DNA of 64,000 nt from Flaccisagitta enflata (GCA_965153355.1 OZ231127.1:84444001-84508000); one strand, 5' to 3'. Shown: positions 47,640-62,125, numbered from the stretch's first letter. Program-made: numbers and translations. The notes: generated by a model from the sequence alone, not told the origin.

Positions 47640-48500
47640 CCCTTGATGATGTCATTTACGATGCCACCGGCGATGCCGGGTGCCCTGAGTGGTGCTTCAA
47701 AGTGGTGGCGCATGGGGAGTGAAAGGAATGGCGGGCGTCGCAGAAACGACGATGCACAGTGGCGGAGGAGGCGACGGTCATGGCGGACATGCGCGATTGC
47801 ACTTAGCAGCTCCTGACGGTGCACAGTGGACATGGCTCCGTGAAGTGATGTAGGGCGTCTATCGGAGGCGCGCGGCAAGCAAGGCAGCGCATGCCGGTGC
47901 ACGACGGACATGGCACCGCAAGGCGGCGCATGGCAGCGTTAGGAATGGTGGGTAGGGCAGCGCACGGCACGCATGGTGGCGCATGTCGGTGCACGACGGA
48001 CATGGCATCGCAGCTGTGTATGGTCAAGCATGGCGGCGAATAGCGAGGCATTGCAGTGCAGGCTGTAGAGCGGACACGGCACCGTAAGACGGCGCATGGC
48101 GGCGTTAGGAATGGTGGGGAGGGCGGCGCACGGCACGCGTGAAGGCAGGCACCGCAAGTCGTTCATGCCAACACTCGGCGGCGCACGGCGGGCATGACGG
48201 CACACGGCACCGCAAGTCGTTCATGCCGACACTCGGCGGCGCATGGCAGGCATGACGGCACACGGCACCGCAAGTCGTTCATGCCAACACTCGGCGGCGC
48301 ACGGAGGGCATGACGGCGCACGGCACCGCAAGTCGTTCATGCCAACACTCGGTTGCGCATGGCAGGCATGATGGCACACGGCACCGCAAGTCGTTCATGC
48401 CGACACTCGGCGACGCACGGCAGGCATGATGGCGTATGCCAACACTTGATGGCGCACGGCAGGCATGATGGCGCACTCGGCGGCGCAATCTGCGACAGAT
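47640..48500. repeat. GC-rich minisatellite with 58-bp units
   Basis: From about 48130 at least five units of about 58 bp (gcgcacggcaggcatgatgg, cacacggcaccgcaagtcgt, tcatgccaacactcggcg). To the left (47700-48130) are looser permutations of the same words (gcacgacggacatggcaccg, gcgttaggaatggtgggtag). It is markedly more GC-rich than its surroundings. The frames across it are Cys/Arg/His-rich but periodic, so not a gene. Confidence 0.85.
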
Positions 48501-48578
48501 TGTGTGCGGCGGCGCAGAGTCAATCATCTCAGCTCATTTCATCAAAAAACTATTCAATTATGAACAAGAGCAGAGCGC

Positions 48579-48700
<122 letters not shown>

Positions 48701-48798
48701 AAGAGAGATAGTGATAGAGAAAGAATAGTCGCAAAAGCGTTAGATGGTCAGCGGTACCCGTTGCCCCTATGTGAGTGTTTGTGGGTGTGAGGTGGTTA

Positions 48799-49391
48799 AC
48801 CATAAGTGCAATAAAAATGGCCGATTTTTCAACAGCTTTGAGCACAGGTTTTGGTCAAAAGATTCTTGGGACCATCCTAAAATTCATGCATTGTAGAAAC
48901 ATATCAAAATTATCTTTCATTTGAGTCCATGCAGCAAATTTTTTCTCAATTCTTTTAGAAAATATGGCAGATTAAGGGCTAACAACTAAATTGCCACCTC
49001 ATGAAAAAAGGGCCGAATTTGTCACTCAGATTTTCTGAAATGTTTTAGATGAGTAAAAATGATAGAAGATCTTTATCGATTTTGATGAAATTTTAGGGGC
49101 TAGTTGACCTGTATTTGCCCCAATATCATTTCAATTTTTATCAATATCGGGCAACGTCTTCTGTGATTTTTTATGGAACTTTGTAAAGATACCATGGGCA
49201 GTTTCAAAATTAAGCGGTTTTGCTAATCTTACTCTCATTTGCATATTCATTGAGTTAATGGTCCCACAAAAGTTTCAAATGAAAGATCTTTTGAAGGGCT
49301 TTCAAGGTGTCATGAATTTTGCTATGTTCAGATGAATTTTTGATCCTTTACAGACCTTTCAAAAATCGGCCATTTTTATTGCACTTATGGT
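48799..49391. mobile_element. TIR element inserted in family C, TA duplication
   Basis: Ends ACCATAAGTGCAATAAAAAT and ATTTTTATTGCACTTATGGT are perfect inverted complements, continuing as ggccgattttt. TA (or TTA) duplicated. The uninterrupted sequence ggttagaggggcagcgg at 43134 shows the target. The terminus resembles that of the element at 5006 (ACC...AATAAAAA...TGGC.GATTTTT). The interior includes caaatgaaagatcttttgaa. Confidence 0.92.
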
Positions 49392-49831
49392 TAGAGGGGC
49401 AGCGGCTCAAAAGGGGCCGATGACCTATGCTATTTTTCTTTGGGCCTCAAGGATGGAATTAGGGCCTGGAGGCTGGGATTTGAGCTTCGAAGCTGGGATT
49501 TCAGCTGTGAGGCTGAGATTTGAGCTTCGAGGCTGGGATATGAGCTTTATGGTTGGGATTGGAGCTTCGAGGCTGGGATTTGAGTTTCAAAGCTGGGATT
49601 TAAGCTTTGAGGCTGGGATTTGAGCTTCAAGGCTGGGATTTGTGCCTTGAGACTGGGATTTGAGCCTCAGGGCTGGGATTTGAGCCTCGAGGCTGGGATT
49701 TGAGCTTCAAAGCGGGGATTTGAGCCTCGAAGCTAGGATTTGGGTCTCGAGACTAGGATTTGGGCCTTGAGGGGGGGGGGACGGAGAAGAAGGAGAAGAA
49801 GAAGAAGGAGAAGAAGGAGAAATTTCCCCTA

Positions 49832-50436
49832 CAGTGCGATGCTTAAAAAAAGATACAAGCAAAATCTCATGTTTAAGGGACTTAGAATCAATTTTTTCAG
49901 TTTTTTTCTTGGGAGCATTTGAAAAAGCTTCAAAAACCGGAGACATTGCTACCAAGCCCAAAGATTTTGATCAATTTGTTTAAATTCTATGATAAAACAA
50001 AGAAAAGGTATCAAAAACAGCGATGTAAATTGTTACTTTTTTTTTTTGCTGCTACAAAAATAGGAATGTTGTTACTTAAATTAACATAACTCTTGAATAA
50101 ATTGAGCTACAGATACCAGATACAACTCAAATGGAAGCTATTTTGAAGGGCTTTTCAAATGTCATGGATTTTCATTACTTAAATGTCAATTCAAAGAATC
50201 TAGATAAGATTAAAGACAATTTTAAGAGTCATTTTGAGATCTTGCATCAATTGGTAACACCTAGTATTCAATTTATGATAGAGTTTAGTAAAAATGACCA
50301 AAATGTCTGAGATTGGTGCCAATCACTTCATTTCTTCCAACTCTTTGGATTCCCCATAGAAAAAAGTCTTTTAAGCTATTTTTGAGCATAGAAAACTTGA
50401 ATAGAAAATTTGTATCTTTTTTTATGCATCGCACTG
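49832..50436. mobile_element. TIR element inserted in family C, TA duplication (CAGTGCGATGC ends)
   Basis: Ends CAGTGCGATGCTTAAAAAAA and the near-complement TTTTTTTATGCATCGCACTG, flanked by TA (49830-49831, 50437-50438). It splits the family C string gagaaatttcccc / tgtctgaaagcatag, which is contiguous at 43470-43490. Tc1/mariner-type termini. No transposase. Confidence 0.9.
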
Positions 50437-50488
50437 TATGTCTGAAAGCATAGGTCATTGGCCCCTTCGGTGCTGCTGCCCAAAAAGG

Positions 50489-50935
<447 letters not shown>

Positions 50936-51120
50936 GAGAGAAACAAAAAAAGATTTTATGCAAGAAAACTGTGACTTGGAGAATGATTGATGAAGGCGCT
51001 TGCAGCATTTTTTAAGCTTATTTCTCATCTCATCACTCATATCTGCGCCAACGACTTCGATAATGCCACCAATATCAACGTCATCACCATCAATAACACC
51101 ACGGCCAACACCACCAACAG

Positions 51121-51167
51121 ATGTTGTTGGTGGTCGGTGTTGGTCCAACACCGACCACCAACAACAT
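51121..51167. repeat. Perfect hairpin, 23-bp arms, 1-base loop
   Basis: atgttgttggtggtcggtgt tgg, then t, then ccaacaccgaccaccaacaa cat. The arms are exact complements, so the DNA is a near-perfect palindrome within a region of ACC/CAC-rich triplets. Confidence 0.95.
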
Positions 51168-52742
51168 CACAACCATCACCACCACCTCAATCACCGTAAG
51201 CAACACTACCAACATCGCCCCTTACAAAGCCAACTATACAATAAAGGCAAGATTTGATGGTCAACAGATCAAGTAAATTTCGTTATGCTTTCAAACGCTT
51301 TCGATACTGGCTGGTGTCACGCAAAGTCGACCGTGGACGGGGTGAAATTCATCAATTTTACATGTTTGAAAATTTAGTTAAATACAATTAAGAAATCAAT
51401 ATGACAGTGAAATTCTTATTGATAACGTTCAAGCAAACATGTGCGATCATGTTTCTGAAATTTTTTTGAATTTTTTTAGTTTTTTAAAAAAATCTCTATA
51501 AGTACCATTTCTGGCTGGGTGGGCTGTTGGTAGAAAATTGTTTTCCCCATGCTCATTTTTATGCCAGTGACGAGGAATCTTTAAAGGGAGCTCCATGCAA
51601 AATTTCAACCAGATCGGTCAATTATTTTAGAAGTTATGCCATTTTTTCATTTTTTTCATCTGGTAGGCTGGTTGGTCTGGTTTGACTGCTCGACATTCTT
51701 TAGATAGCATCAGAATTTAGGCAAATGACTTTCTTGATCCAGATACCAACCATGCAAAATTTCATTGGGCTAACTCAAATAGTTCTTGAGATATGCGAAT
51801 TTGAATTTTGAGAAATTTTACCAAATTAAAACTCAAAAGCATCGCGCATTTGTGTGAGAAGCGCTGTGTGGAAACAAAGAATTAACTACGATGAACCGTC
51901 GATGAGCGTATCAAATCTGTTCACACTTCAGGACCAACAAAATGTAAAATTTCATTGTGATGTAATGCCTCCGAGCTAAGGTTACAAATTATCAGAAGAG
52001 AATCAAAATTCCACGCTCTTTCACATGGTGTGTTCAGATTTTATGTGAATTGTTTCATTTTCACACCATAGTGGCATATTTAAAGCGTTAGGTATGCGTT
52101 AGGATCTAGTTTGGGGGTGTGCGCGAATTGATACGCTCCAAGAAGAAAAACATTTCTCTGCCTAGGATCAACCCAACAAGATGAAAATGGAGGGAAATGT
52201 CCTTCAAGTAGTTGTCCATCGAATTGCAAGAAAAAAAGCTTAATGTTTAAGATAAATGAGGTTTAAAAAAAAATAGATATCATAACATTCAATTTTGAGA
52301 GAAAAAAAGGAAAAAAATCGAGAAGGGGTAAATTTGATTTTTATACCATTTTTTAACAACTTATCGATTGAGTAGTGAGATGAATTTTTTTGTGTATCCA
52401 GTGGGGTTGATACTAGTTGATAAAAAGTCATAATATAATAAGATGCGACATTTTTTGATTGGTTTTGCTTGCTATTTCTTATAGGAGACAGAATGGAGAC
52501 ACGCCAAAAACAGCCCTTTGAACAAATTTTTAGACCCTCTAGGGGTAGGGATGGTCACAAAAAATGGTTTGAAATTGTACACTGGGTAGTTATGAATGTC
52601 TTTGAACCATTTAATTCGTTTATAATGCTGTATTTGAAGCTTGGGCCAACGTAGATTGGCAGAAAGTCGGGCCCTCAAGCATGTTGTGGAACCGTGACAT
52701 TTGCCTACTGCGCATTTCTTTCTATTTCTCAAACTATCACTT
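51168..52742. other. Longest unassigned stretch of intron 2
   Basis: About 1.6 kb of mixed, mostly AT-rich sequence with no repeat family, inverted ends or coding exon that I can identify. Phrases such as gcaaaatttcaaccagatcg resemble the interiors of the TIR elements, so an unrecognised transposon is possible. Confidence 0.35.
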
Positions 52743-53090
52743 TTTAGTTGCGGACACGCAACTCTATAAGAGCTTTTGTCCGTCCGTCCATCCGTCCGTC
52801 CGTCCGTCCGTTGTTGTGCACGAGTTGAAAAGTGTGAAAACGCACATTTCCGCCCCTGCCCACCCGTCCGCAACCGGTATGGCCGTGTATCCGGCCTTGT
52901 TCTTTTTAGTTGCGGACATGCAACTCTATAAGAGGCTTTGTCCGTCCGTGTCGAAAAGTGGGAAAATGAGCGTTTTTGAATACTTTTTGCATATGTTTGG
53001 GTGTTTGGGGGGGATTGGGGTGTGGATGGGGGTTGGACGCCCCTGCCCAACCGTCTGCAGCGATATTGTGACCCCGCGTCACTTGTCTAT
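52743..53090 (+). repeat. Two adjacent family B modular elements
   Basis: First copy 52743-52900: ttagttgcggacacgcaact, (GTCC)n, cacgagttgaaaagtgtg, cgtccgcaaccggtatggcc and ggccttgttc. Second copy starts at 52908 (ttttagttgcggacatgcaa) with a gtgtttgggggggattgggg middle and ends cgatattgtgaccccgcgtc acttg. The second 3' end is the alternative tail also seen at 63700 and, reversed, at 26440 and 19270. Confidence 0.88.
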
Positions 53091-53099
53091 ATTCTGCTT

Positions 53100-53576
53100 C
53101 CCACCCCTTTTCTGCTTTCTCTTCTATTTCTCGTTTTTCCTCCTCTTCTTTTTCTTTTACTTTTACTTTTACTTTTACACTTACTTTTACTTTTACTTTT
53201 ACTTTTACTTTTACTTTTACTTTTACTTTTACTTTTACTTTTACTTTTACTTTTTCTTTTTCTTCTTCTCTTTTTCTATCTTTTACTTTTTTTCTTCTTC
53301 CTCTTCTTCTTTTTCTTTTTCTTTTTCTTTTTCTTTTTCTTTTTCTTTTACTTTTACTTTTTCTTTTTCTTTTTCTTTTTCTTCTTCTTCTTCTTCTTCT
53401 TCTTCTACTTGTTCTTCTTCTTCTTCTTCTCCTCGTTCTTCTTATTCATCTTCTCGTTCTTCTTATTCGTCTTCTTGTTCTTCATCTCGTTCGTCTTATT
53501 CTTCATCTACTTCTTCTACTTCTTTTTCTTCCTCACCTTATCTTCTTCTACTACTTCTTCGTATTCTTCTTCGTCC

Positions 53577-53670
<94 letters not shown>
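53100..53670. repeat. Pyrimidine-rich (TTTTAC)n, (TTC)n and (CT)n array
   Basis: (TTTTAC)n at 53155-53265, TTC-rich sequence to 53575, then about 90 bases of CT. Antisense to the gene, so purine-rich in the transcript. Confidence 0.95.
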
Positions 53671-53675
<5 letters not shown>

Positions 53676-54189
53676 CGGACTCGCTCTCGCTTCTTTATTT
53701 GATGGATTTCAGCACTTAATTCCCTCTTTTCTGCGTCATAACTTTGCCGTTTTTGCCTCTCATGCACCATGAGCTTTGATTGCAACCTCTCACACGGCGG
53801 CCATGAAAGAGAAATGGCGAAAAGACGGGTATATATGTATATAAACAACATGTAAATCGAATGGTCGGCAGTGCTCCCACTGTTTCCCTTGCCAAGGGTG
53901 AAAATGGTGATGCAATAGTCTATTGTTGTTTGCTACAATGGGTAACTGCATGTAATTTGAAAACAGAAGATGCACCCATTGTTAGTGCAGCATTTGATCT
54001 TAACTTTTAGTTTCTTTTTTGTAGAATCATCTGGGTGAAAACGGGCCTGCTCGGATAAAGGATGGGTTGAAGGGGAGGGGGGGACATTAGTTACGAACAC
54101 GCTACACTTTAAGTATAACGCGTTATGAGTCATTTCTCCTGCTTTATTACTTTCTTTACCTAATCCATCCTGACAGCTTTGGTTGCCTT
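53671..54189. other. Unassigned intron 2 sequence
   Basis: No feature recognised. Confidence 0.3.
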
Positions 54190-54641
54190 TTTGGGCAGCG
54201 GCCAGTAGAACACAGGGGACTTTTGTTTGTTTGTCCGTTTGTTTGTTTGTTTGTCCCCCCCTCCCCCTTTCAGGCCTGAAATCTATCCTTTCAGGCATGA
54301 AATCTACCGTCTCAAGCCCAAAATTTGCCCTCCCAGGCCTGATATCTGCTCTCTCTGGCCTGAAATCTGCCCTCTCAGGCCTCAAATCTGCCCTTTCAGG
54401 CCTGAAATTTGCCTTTCAAACCTCAAATCTGTCCTGTCAGCCCCAAACCCCAAATTAGCCCTTTTAGGCTTCAAATCTGCCCTGTCAGGCCTCAAATCTG
54501 GCTTCTCCACCATCAATTCAGCACTCAGACCTCAAATCTGCTCTTAGGACTCATAACTGCTTTCTCTTACTCCAATTCGCAATCATATAAAGCAGGGCAA
54601 TGGGTATCGCTGACCACACATTGCGCTTGGACGACTAGTCT
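54190..54641 (+). repeat. Family C (HINE-like) element, head deleted internally
   Basis: tttttgggcagcggccagta gaacacaggggac lacks the ccgaaggggacgatgtcctg part. The core has about 20-bp caggcctgaaatctgccctc units and the tail is ggcaatgggtatcgctgacc ... gcttggacgactagt. Confidence 0.82.
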
Positions 54642-54834
54642 CTGACCTAGTTTCCAATTTAAGGAGGAAAATTGGAGCCAGCGTGAAATACATCATTATG
54701 ATTCTCCGGAGATGCTTCCAACAGTTATGATATATCATTTATTACATCATTCAATGATTTGGAAGATCATCAAATTTATGTATGATGATGTAAAACTGGA
54801 AAAATTTGAAAAAGTGGATCTATATGTTTAAAAA

Positions 54835-55205
<371 letters not shown>

Positions 55206-55368
55206 AGTAAAAGACCCAAGGATGCGATGAATACAGGAGAGGAAGGTTTTTTGCGCGTGCGCGGGAAATTTGAATGCGACAAAACCATCAACATGTGAAG
55301 TGTCACGTGACTGATGTGAATCTAGGCAGAAAACGCGCCTGAAATAAAGATGGAAGCAAGGTTTCAGC

Positions 55369-55630
<262 letters not shown>

Positions 55631-56560
55631 AGCCACTTCCTGCCATTTGGTACCATCTGGCACCATCTGACAATTCTTAGCCTAAATGTCGCATTAACCT
55701 GCATGATGCGTGGGACAACTCTGATATTTGACACTCGAAGTTCAGGTTTGCTGCTTCCACACCCACGGACGGTGAACAAACTATTGCATCGTTGGTAAAT
55801 TCAGTGAAAATATTTTGGCTTTTTGCAGGCACTTGAGTTAGTTCTACGTAGGACTTAAGTATTTCAACACCTAGGGTATAAGTTCACTTAATCGCCTTTA
55901 TAATTCAAGGTGAGTCAATACCAGCAAATTAGTTTTTTGTTTGTCCCTCCTGGGCCTGAATGATAGCTCTTGAACCTTTTGATGCTATTATCTGCCCACA
56001 AGATGTTGTAAACGGTTAGCGAAAAAACTAAGACACTAGAATGTGATTTCTTTTTATGATTTTTAAAAAACAACATTATTGTGTCTTTTTCTTATGCCAT
56101 TTTAAACAAATTGGCAGAGAATTTTGATATGGCACTAGATTTGGAAAAAAATTTGATCTATATTAATGATCTCTTAAAGAAATGGTCAAAATTCTATCTC
56201 AAAGCCGACTTATGTTAGTCTAAAGCTGTTGCAATACTTATGTCCTCTTTAGTATTCATGGAAAACTCAGTGGAAAACGCAGTGGACAAACCACTTTTTA
56301 TGCAGAGGACGTGTTTGAACAGATTCACACCACAAGTTGATGAACCACTGCTGATAAAATCGGTTGAGGTATGGCTGCATGAAAACCTCATGATGTGAAG
56401 TTGATTATCAAGATGGATGTCTACAAATTGAATATGTGCAAAAAACTACAAATGGGCAAACCGTCACAAGCTGCAAGCTCCATTCTAAAATATTATCGTC
56501 GGTATTCAATACGTCCAAAGTTCGAAAAGTCAATGGGCAATTTTTTAAACTCAATTCTAA
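55631..56560. other. Unassigned intron 2 sequence
   Basis: AT-rich, no family recognised. Confidence 0.3.
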
Positions 56561-56660
56561 AAGGTAATTTTAAAAGTCAATTTTAAGTCAATTCTAAAAG
56601 TCAATTTTAAAAGTCAATTTTAAAGGTCAATTTTAAAAGTCAATTTTAAAAGTCAATTTT
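56561..56660. repeat. 14-bp tandem repeat (aattttaaaagtca)
   Basis: About six units with a few substitutions. Confidence 0.85.
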
Positions 56661-57325
56661 GATATTCATGACCCGCTGTGCTGTTTGGTCAATATGTCGG
56701 TCCGTAGGTTGGTCTTTTAATCACTCTTTACTTTTTTGGCGTTAATGGGCGGTTACTGCATCAATGCTCCGGCCCAAATACTTGATTATCCTTTTTGGGC
56801 AGCGGCCCCGATGGGGCCGATGACCTATGCTCTCACACATATGGGAGATTTTCTCCTCCTCCTTCTTCTCCTCCTCCTCCTCCGTCCCCCCCCCCCCCCG
56901 CCTTGAGGCTCCTAACCCACCCGTGAGGCCCCAATCCCAGCTTCACGGTCCTAATCCTGGCCTTGAGGCTCCAATTCCAGCCTCAAGTCTCAAATTGCGG
57001 CCTTGAGGCTCCAATCCCCGCCTTGAGGCTCCAATCCCAGCCTTGAGGCTCCAATCCCAACCTTGAGGCTCCAATACCAACCTTGGGGCTCCAATCCCAG
57101 CATCAAGGCTACAATCCCAACCTTGAGGCTCCAATCTTAGCCTCAAGGCTTCAATTCCAGCCTCGAGGCTAGGACCTTAGCTCAAATCCCAGCTCCAATG
57201 CTCAATGCTTAGCCCAGCATAGGTCATCGGCTCCTTCGGGGCCGCTGCCCTTCTCACCTTCACATCTTACATTCACTAACTTTGGGGCAACGGGTACCGC
57301 TGACCATCTGACGCTTTTGCGACTA
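56661..57325 (+). repeat. Family A fragment followed by a complete family C element
   Basis: 56680-56780 holds family A middle words (tcactctttacttttttggc). The family C copy starts at 56790 (ctttttgggcagcggccccg) with gatgacctatgctctcacac and a G-poor ctcctcctccgtcccccccc segment. It has about 15 copies of a 20-bp ttgaggctccaatcccagcc unit, then cataggtcatcggctccttc and the tail gggtaccgctgaccatctga cgcttttgcgact. Confidence 0.87.
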
Positions 57326-57386
57326 TTCATCACTGCCCCTGCCCACCCGCACGCGGCTTGGGTAGCCGTGTATTTGGCCTTGTAAT
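57326..57386 (+). repeat. Family A 3' end
   Basis: cactgcccctgcccacccgc acgcggcttgggtagccgtg tatttggccttgta, directly after the family C tail, as also at 25740. Confidence 0.75.
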
Positions 57387-57550
57387 CCTTTGATCTTTTT
57401 TCATTCATAAATTGCAGTTGACGCGTTTTGATGGATTAAAAAATAAAAGCGATGATGAATGATGATTGACAAGAACGATGAAAACAAAAATCAAAACAAA
57501 AACAGACACAAACAAGCACAAACACAGCACAAAACGACCGTGAAATCAAG

Positions 57551-57672
<122 letters not shown>

Positions 57673-58155
57673 CATCAGCCTTCATCCAAAGATTGACACG
57701 ACAATCAATCCCAACAAAGGGAACGACAAAAGCAAATGGATGGTTGCAAAAGATGTCGATGATGAAATTGTGGCAACGGATTGAAACTGTCATGGTAACG
57801 TTGGAGGCTACTATCTAAGACAAAAAATGATTCCAATTGAAAAAGAAAGCCTCAACTTGGGAGAAGCGCTGCTCTTCAAAAAAAATTTAGTTACAGAGCA
57901 TCAGATACAAATTCATTTATTTACCACTAAAACAAGGTGCTCAAGCAACCATCTTTTCTCTTTATCCTTTAAAAATGCAATAATGGAAGTAAAAGGAGAG
58001 TTGGAGACACTGTGAAAGTTGGAGACAGTGAAGTTTTTGTGTATAAGTTGGCATACTTTATATGTTCCGCATAATCTGACTTCTCTTTAGACATAAGATG
58101 GGTCGCCCTTCACCCTCAAAACCTCTTTCATCTCTCATCTCTCTTCTTTACTTAG
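57673..58155. other. Unassigned intron 2 sequence
   Basis: No recognised feature. Confidence 0.3.
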
Positions 58156-58159
58156 GGTT

Positions 58160-58515
58160 GACAGTCTTATTGTCTTCTTGTCTTCTTGTCTTCTTGTCTT
58201 CTTGTCTTCTTGTCTTCTTGTCTTCTTGTCTTCTTGTCTTCTTGTCATCTTGTCGTCCTATCTTCTTATCTTGTCATCTTGTCTTCTAGTTCTCTTGTCT
58301 TCTTGTCTTCTTGTTTTCTTGTCTTCATGTCTTGTCTTCTTGTTTTCTAGTTGTCTTGTCGTCTTGTTTTCGTGTTTTCTTGTCTTCCTGTTTTCTTGTC
58401 CTCTTGTCTTGTCTTCTTGTCTTGTCTTCTTGACTTTTTGTCTTCTTGTCTTCTTGTCTTCTTGTCTTCTTGTCTTCTTGTCTTCTTGTCTTCTTGTCTT
58501 TTCGTCTTCTTATTT
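58160..58515. repeat. 8-bp tandem repeat (gtcttctt)
   Basis: About 40 units; two regular blocks (58170-58245 and 58435-58500) flank a more variable middle. Confidence 0.92.
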
Positions 58516-58625
58516 ACTGGGCCTTTTGCCTCGGGCTTGACGAGCTAACCCCTTAGTAAAAGGTCGCTCTGCCCCCCCCCCCCTCCCTCCCTTCCCCCTT
58601 CTCCCCAACACTTTCCACATCTCAC

Positions 58626-58875
58626 CTCTTTTCTCCATTTGCTGTTGATTGGACTCTTCTTGTCTCTTGACGAGCCTTTCCACGTCTTCGATCTCGACGG
58701 CGGGTTGCAACCCCGCCAGCTTCAACTGTTCCATGACGTCGTCGACGTGGTCTTTGGGCAGCCGGATGCCGACGGGGTTGTCGAGGCCTCGAGGCTCCAT
58801 CCAATAATCGTAAACATCGCCGAAGGCATCCAAAACTGACAAATGATGAGATTCGCGCGGAGTCACGCCGATCAC
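58626..58875 (-). CDS. Zinc carboxypeptidase exon 2 (activation propeptide)
   Basis: A 250-nt exon with acceptor TTAAATTTCCCAG and donor AGAG|GTGAGA. Phase 0 in, phase 1 out. It encodes VIGVTPRESHHLSVLDAF, then GDVYDYWMEPRGLDNPVGIR, LPKDHVDDVMEQLKLAGLQ and PAVEIEDVERLVKRQEES, ending MEKR. This is the M14 propeptide fold: V-x-x-VTP strand, YDYW.EP, PV.I..P.DHV.. and the IEDV.RLV helix. The terminal Lys-Arg at the exon boundary is the likely activation site, so the mature enzyme would begin with exon 3. A family D repeat begins 12 bases upstream of the acceptor AG. Confidence 0.96.
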
Positions 58876-58888
58876 CTGGGAAATTTAA

Positions 58889-59200
58889 GGGCGTGTTTCT
58901 ACTGACGACCGAAAACGCGGTTCTGTAACAGTGTGAACACATATTCATGAATATCAACCGTCCCACGAGGGAGCGAGCGAAGTGAGTGAACGAGCCCATA
59001 AACATAGCGAAGCAAAGCGCTGCGGAGCGAGTGAGCGGAGTGAGCGGTGCAACCGAACGAACGTAGCGAGTGACCGAGTGGCCCGTTAAAAACGCGATTG
59101 TCTCCAACTAGAAACACCCCCTTTTTCAAGTATTTCAACCATCTCATGAGGAAGTAAGCGAAGTGAGTGAGCGAGCTCGTGAACGGAGCAAGCGAGACTT
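58889..59200 (+). repeat. Family D repeat abutting the exon 2 acceptor, plus a fragment
   Basis: gggcgtgtttctactgacga starts 12 bases from the acceptor AG, and the copy ends aactagaaacaccccc at about 59117. A second partial copy (aagtatttcaaccatctcat gaggaagtaag...) follows to 59200. In the transcript the element therefore supplies most of the branch-point and upstream region of intron 1. Confidence 0.82.
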
Positions 59201-59716
59201 GATAAAGATCATACAATATATACCACCAGAATAAGTTGCGCTTCAGTTTTGAAACTGGGAATGGTGCCCAATAAGCTGTAGGAAACTACAGTGGAAAACC
59301 ATCTCCAAATCAACGCCTTTAAAGGTGCCCCGCTTTTTAAGGAAAAGATGCTTCAGTCCCAAAATTATTCTGGTTTTCGTATACCTTCAGTTGACAGACC
59401 CTGTCGTAACAGTGACTCGCCTTTAAAGGTCAAATTTTTTAAGTAGGTAAATTCCCCCTCGATAAAGGTGAATTGAATTTCCTTATTTGATTTCGAAAAT
59501 ATTCAGTCCCATCTAGACCGTCATGCCAAGATACCGCTATGTAGTCTCTGCTTCCCCAAACCCCCCCCCCCCCCCCGTCCCACCCGACCCACACTGTCAC
59601 TGACCAAGGCAGTTTTTCTAGTTCTACTGCATTTTCCTACTCCATCAGTACATCGGAATTTTTCAGTAGCTGAGATGATAATAATCCTTTGTGATAGTTA
59701 TGTTGACACGCACTCA

Positions 59717-59718
<2 letters not shown>
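59201..59718. other. Intron 1 sequence with a possible degraded pogo-like MITE
   Basis: tacagtggaaaaccatctcc (59287) and ttctagttctactgcatt (59616) are possible inverted ends. Interior phrases (cctttaaaggtgccccgctt, cagtcccaaa) resemble the element at 20901. A C(16-17) tract lies at 59560-59577. Confidence 0.45.

Positions 59719-59811
<93 letters not shown>
59719..59811. repeat. (CT)n microsatellite
   Basis: About 92 bases of CT, complementary to the (GA)n array 128 bases away. Confidence 0.97.
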
Positions 59812-59812
<1 letters not shown>

Positions 59813-59934
59813 AAAGTCTGTTCATTTCGTTCTAAAGAAATAATATCCTCATAAATTGCCCATGATGTGAAGTGAGAATGAGCCATATGAGACGAGGGGG
59901 TGTATATCAGACGAGAGAAACAGAGCGAGAGAGG

Positions 59935-60443
<509 letters not shown>

Positions 60444-60638
60444 TGAGATATTGAGACAATGAGACGGAGACAATGAGAGAGAGAGAGATACATAAGCAGA
60501 AACAGACAAAATCCCTCTCTCTGACTGCCAGACGAGAAAAACTGACAAACTAACAAAAGAGGGGAGCGAAGCGAGTTTTCCGACGTCTGAATAAAAAGGT
60601 TACTAGGCCTAGGGTAAATGAAAATCATCATGGAAATC

Positions 60639-61318
<680 letters not shown>

Positions 61319-61985
61319 ACACTGATTCAGATGATCCCAAAAGGTTCGCTGCTTCGAAAAAAAGTCATCGACCGAAAAAAAGGAAGTTAGGAACATCAAA
61401 TTAGCCTTGCAACGATCGCATTGCCGGTTCATGTTCCCTTGGATCATGTAGACAACGTTGTTCTAGAAAGCACCACATGACAATATGTCAGCCATCTGTC
61501 ATTTGCGGGCTACAGCAGCACGTCCACGTCCAAAAAAAAAACACTCTTCAGAACTTTACGCTCCACTTCACGGATCACTCACAATTTTGCGATTACCACC
61601 AGACTTCGGCTTCATCAAATCAAGGTCAACAGTTGGCGGTTGCCGTTAAACGGAACCCTGATTCTATGCCCTTCATCAACAATGCAAAGCTTTGGATTTT
61701 TTGGATTTTTCTATGAAAGTTGGACATGTACGAGAATTAATACAACAACAAACAAAAACCGACGTCACAAAGGTCGTTTGCAAAGAAAATATCATATCAC
61801 TCTTGGCTTTCTACTTTGCTTCCCCTTTGCTTAAGAAGCAGCCTTTTTTGCTCCGGGTCCTTTTTTCAAGTGCTCCAGCGGGGCAGGCTGCGGTTTTATG
61901 TAAGCTAATATTCAGAACGTATGTCTACTAGTCCTTCGATCTTTCATGAAAAATGTGACCGAAAGTAAACTGACCAACAGTGAAT
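61319..61985. other. Unassigned intron 1 sequence
   Basis: No feature recognised. Confidence 0.3.
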
Positions 61986-61987
61986 GA

Positions 61988-62040
61988 TTGATTGACTGAC
62001 TGACTGACTGACTGACTGACTGGCTGACTGACTGACTATA
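61988..62040. repeat. (GACT)n microsatellite
   Basis: gactgactgactgactg with one ggct variant. Confidence 0.93.
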
Positions 62041-62125
62041 AATTGGGATCATGGTCACCTTGAGAATCGAGAACTCATCGTGATGCCAAAAGGTTCTTTT
62101 CATAATCTACATGTTGGTCTTTTTT

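Noticed and set aside
57831-57842. F-N-W string on the minus strand as the missing exon 3 motif
   Set aside because: Followed by a stop within six codons and without acceptor or donor in the needed phase.
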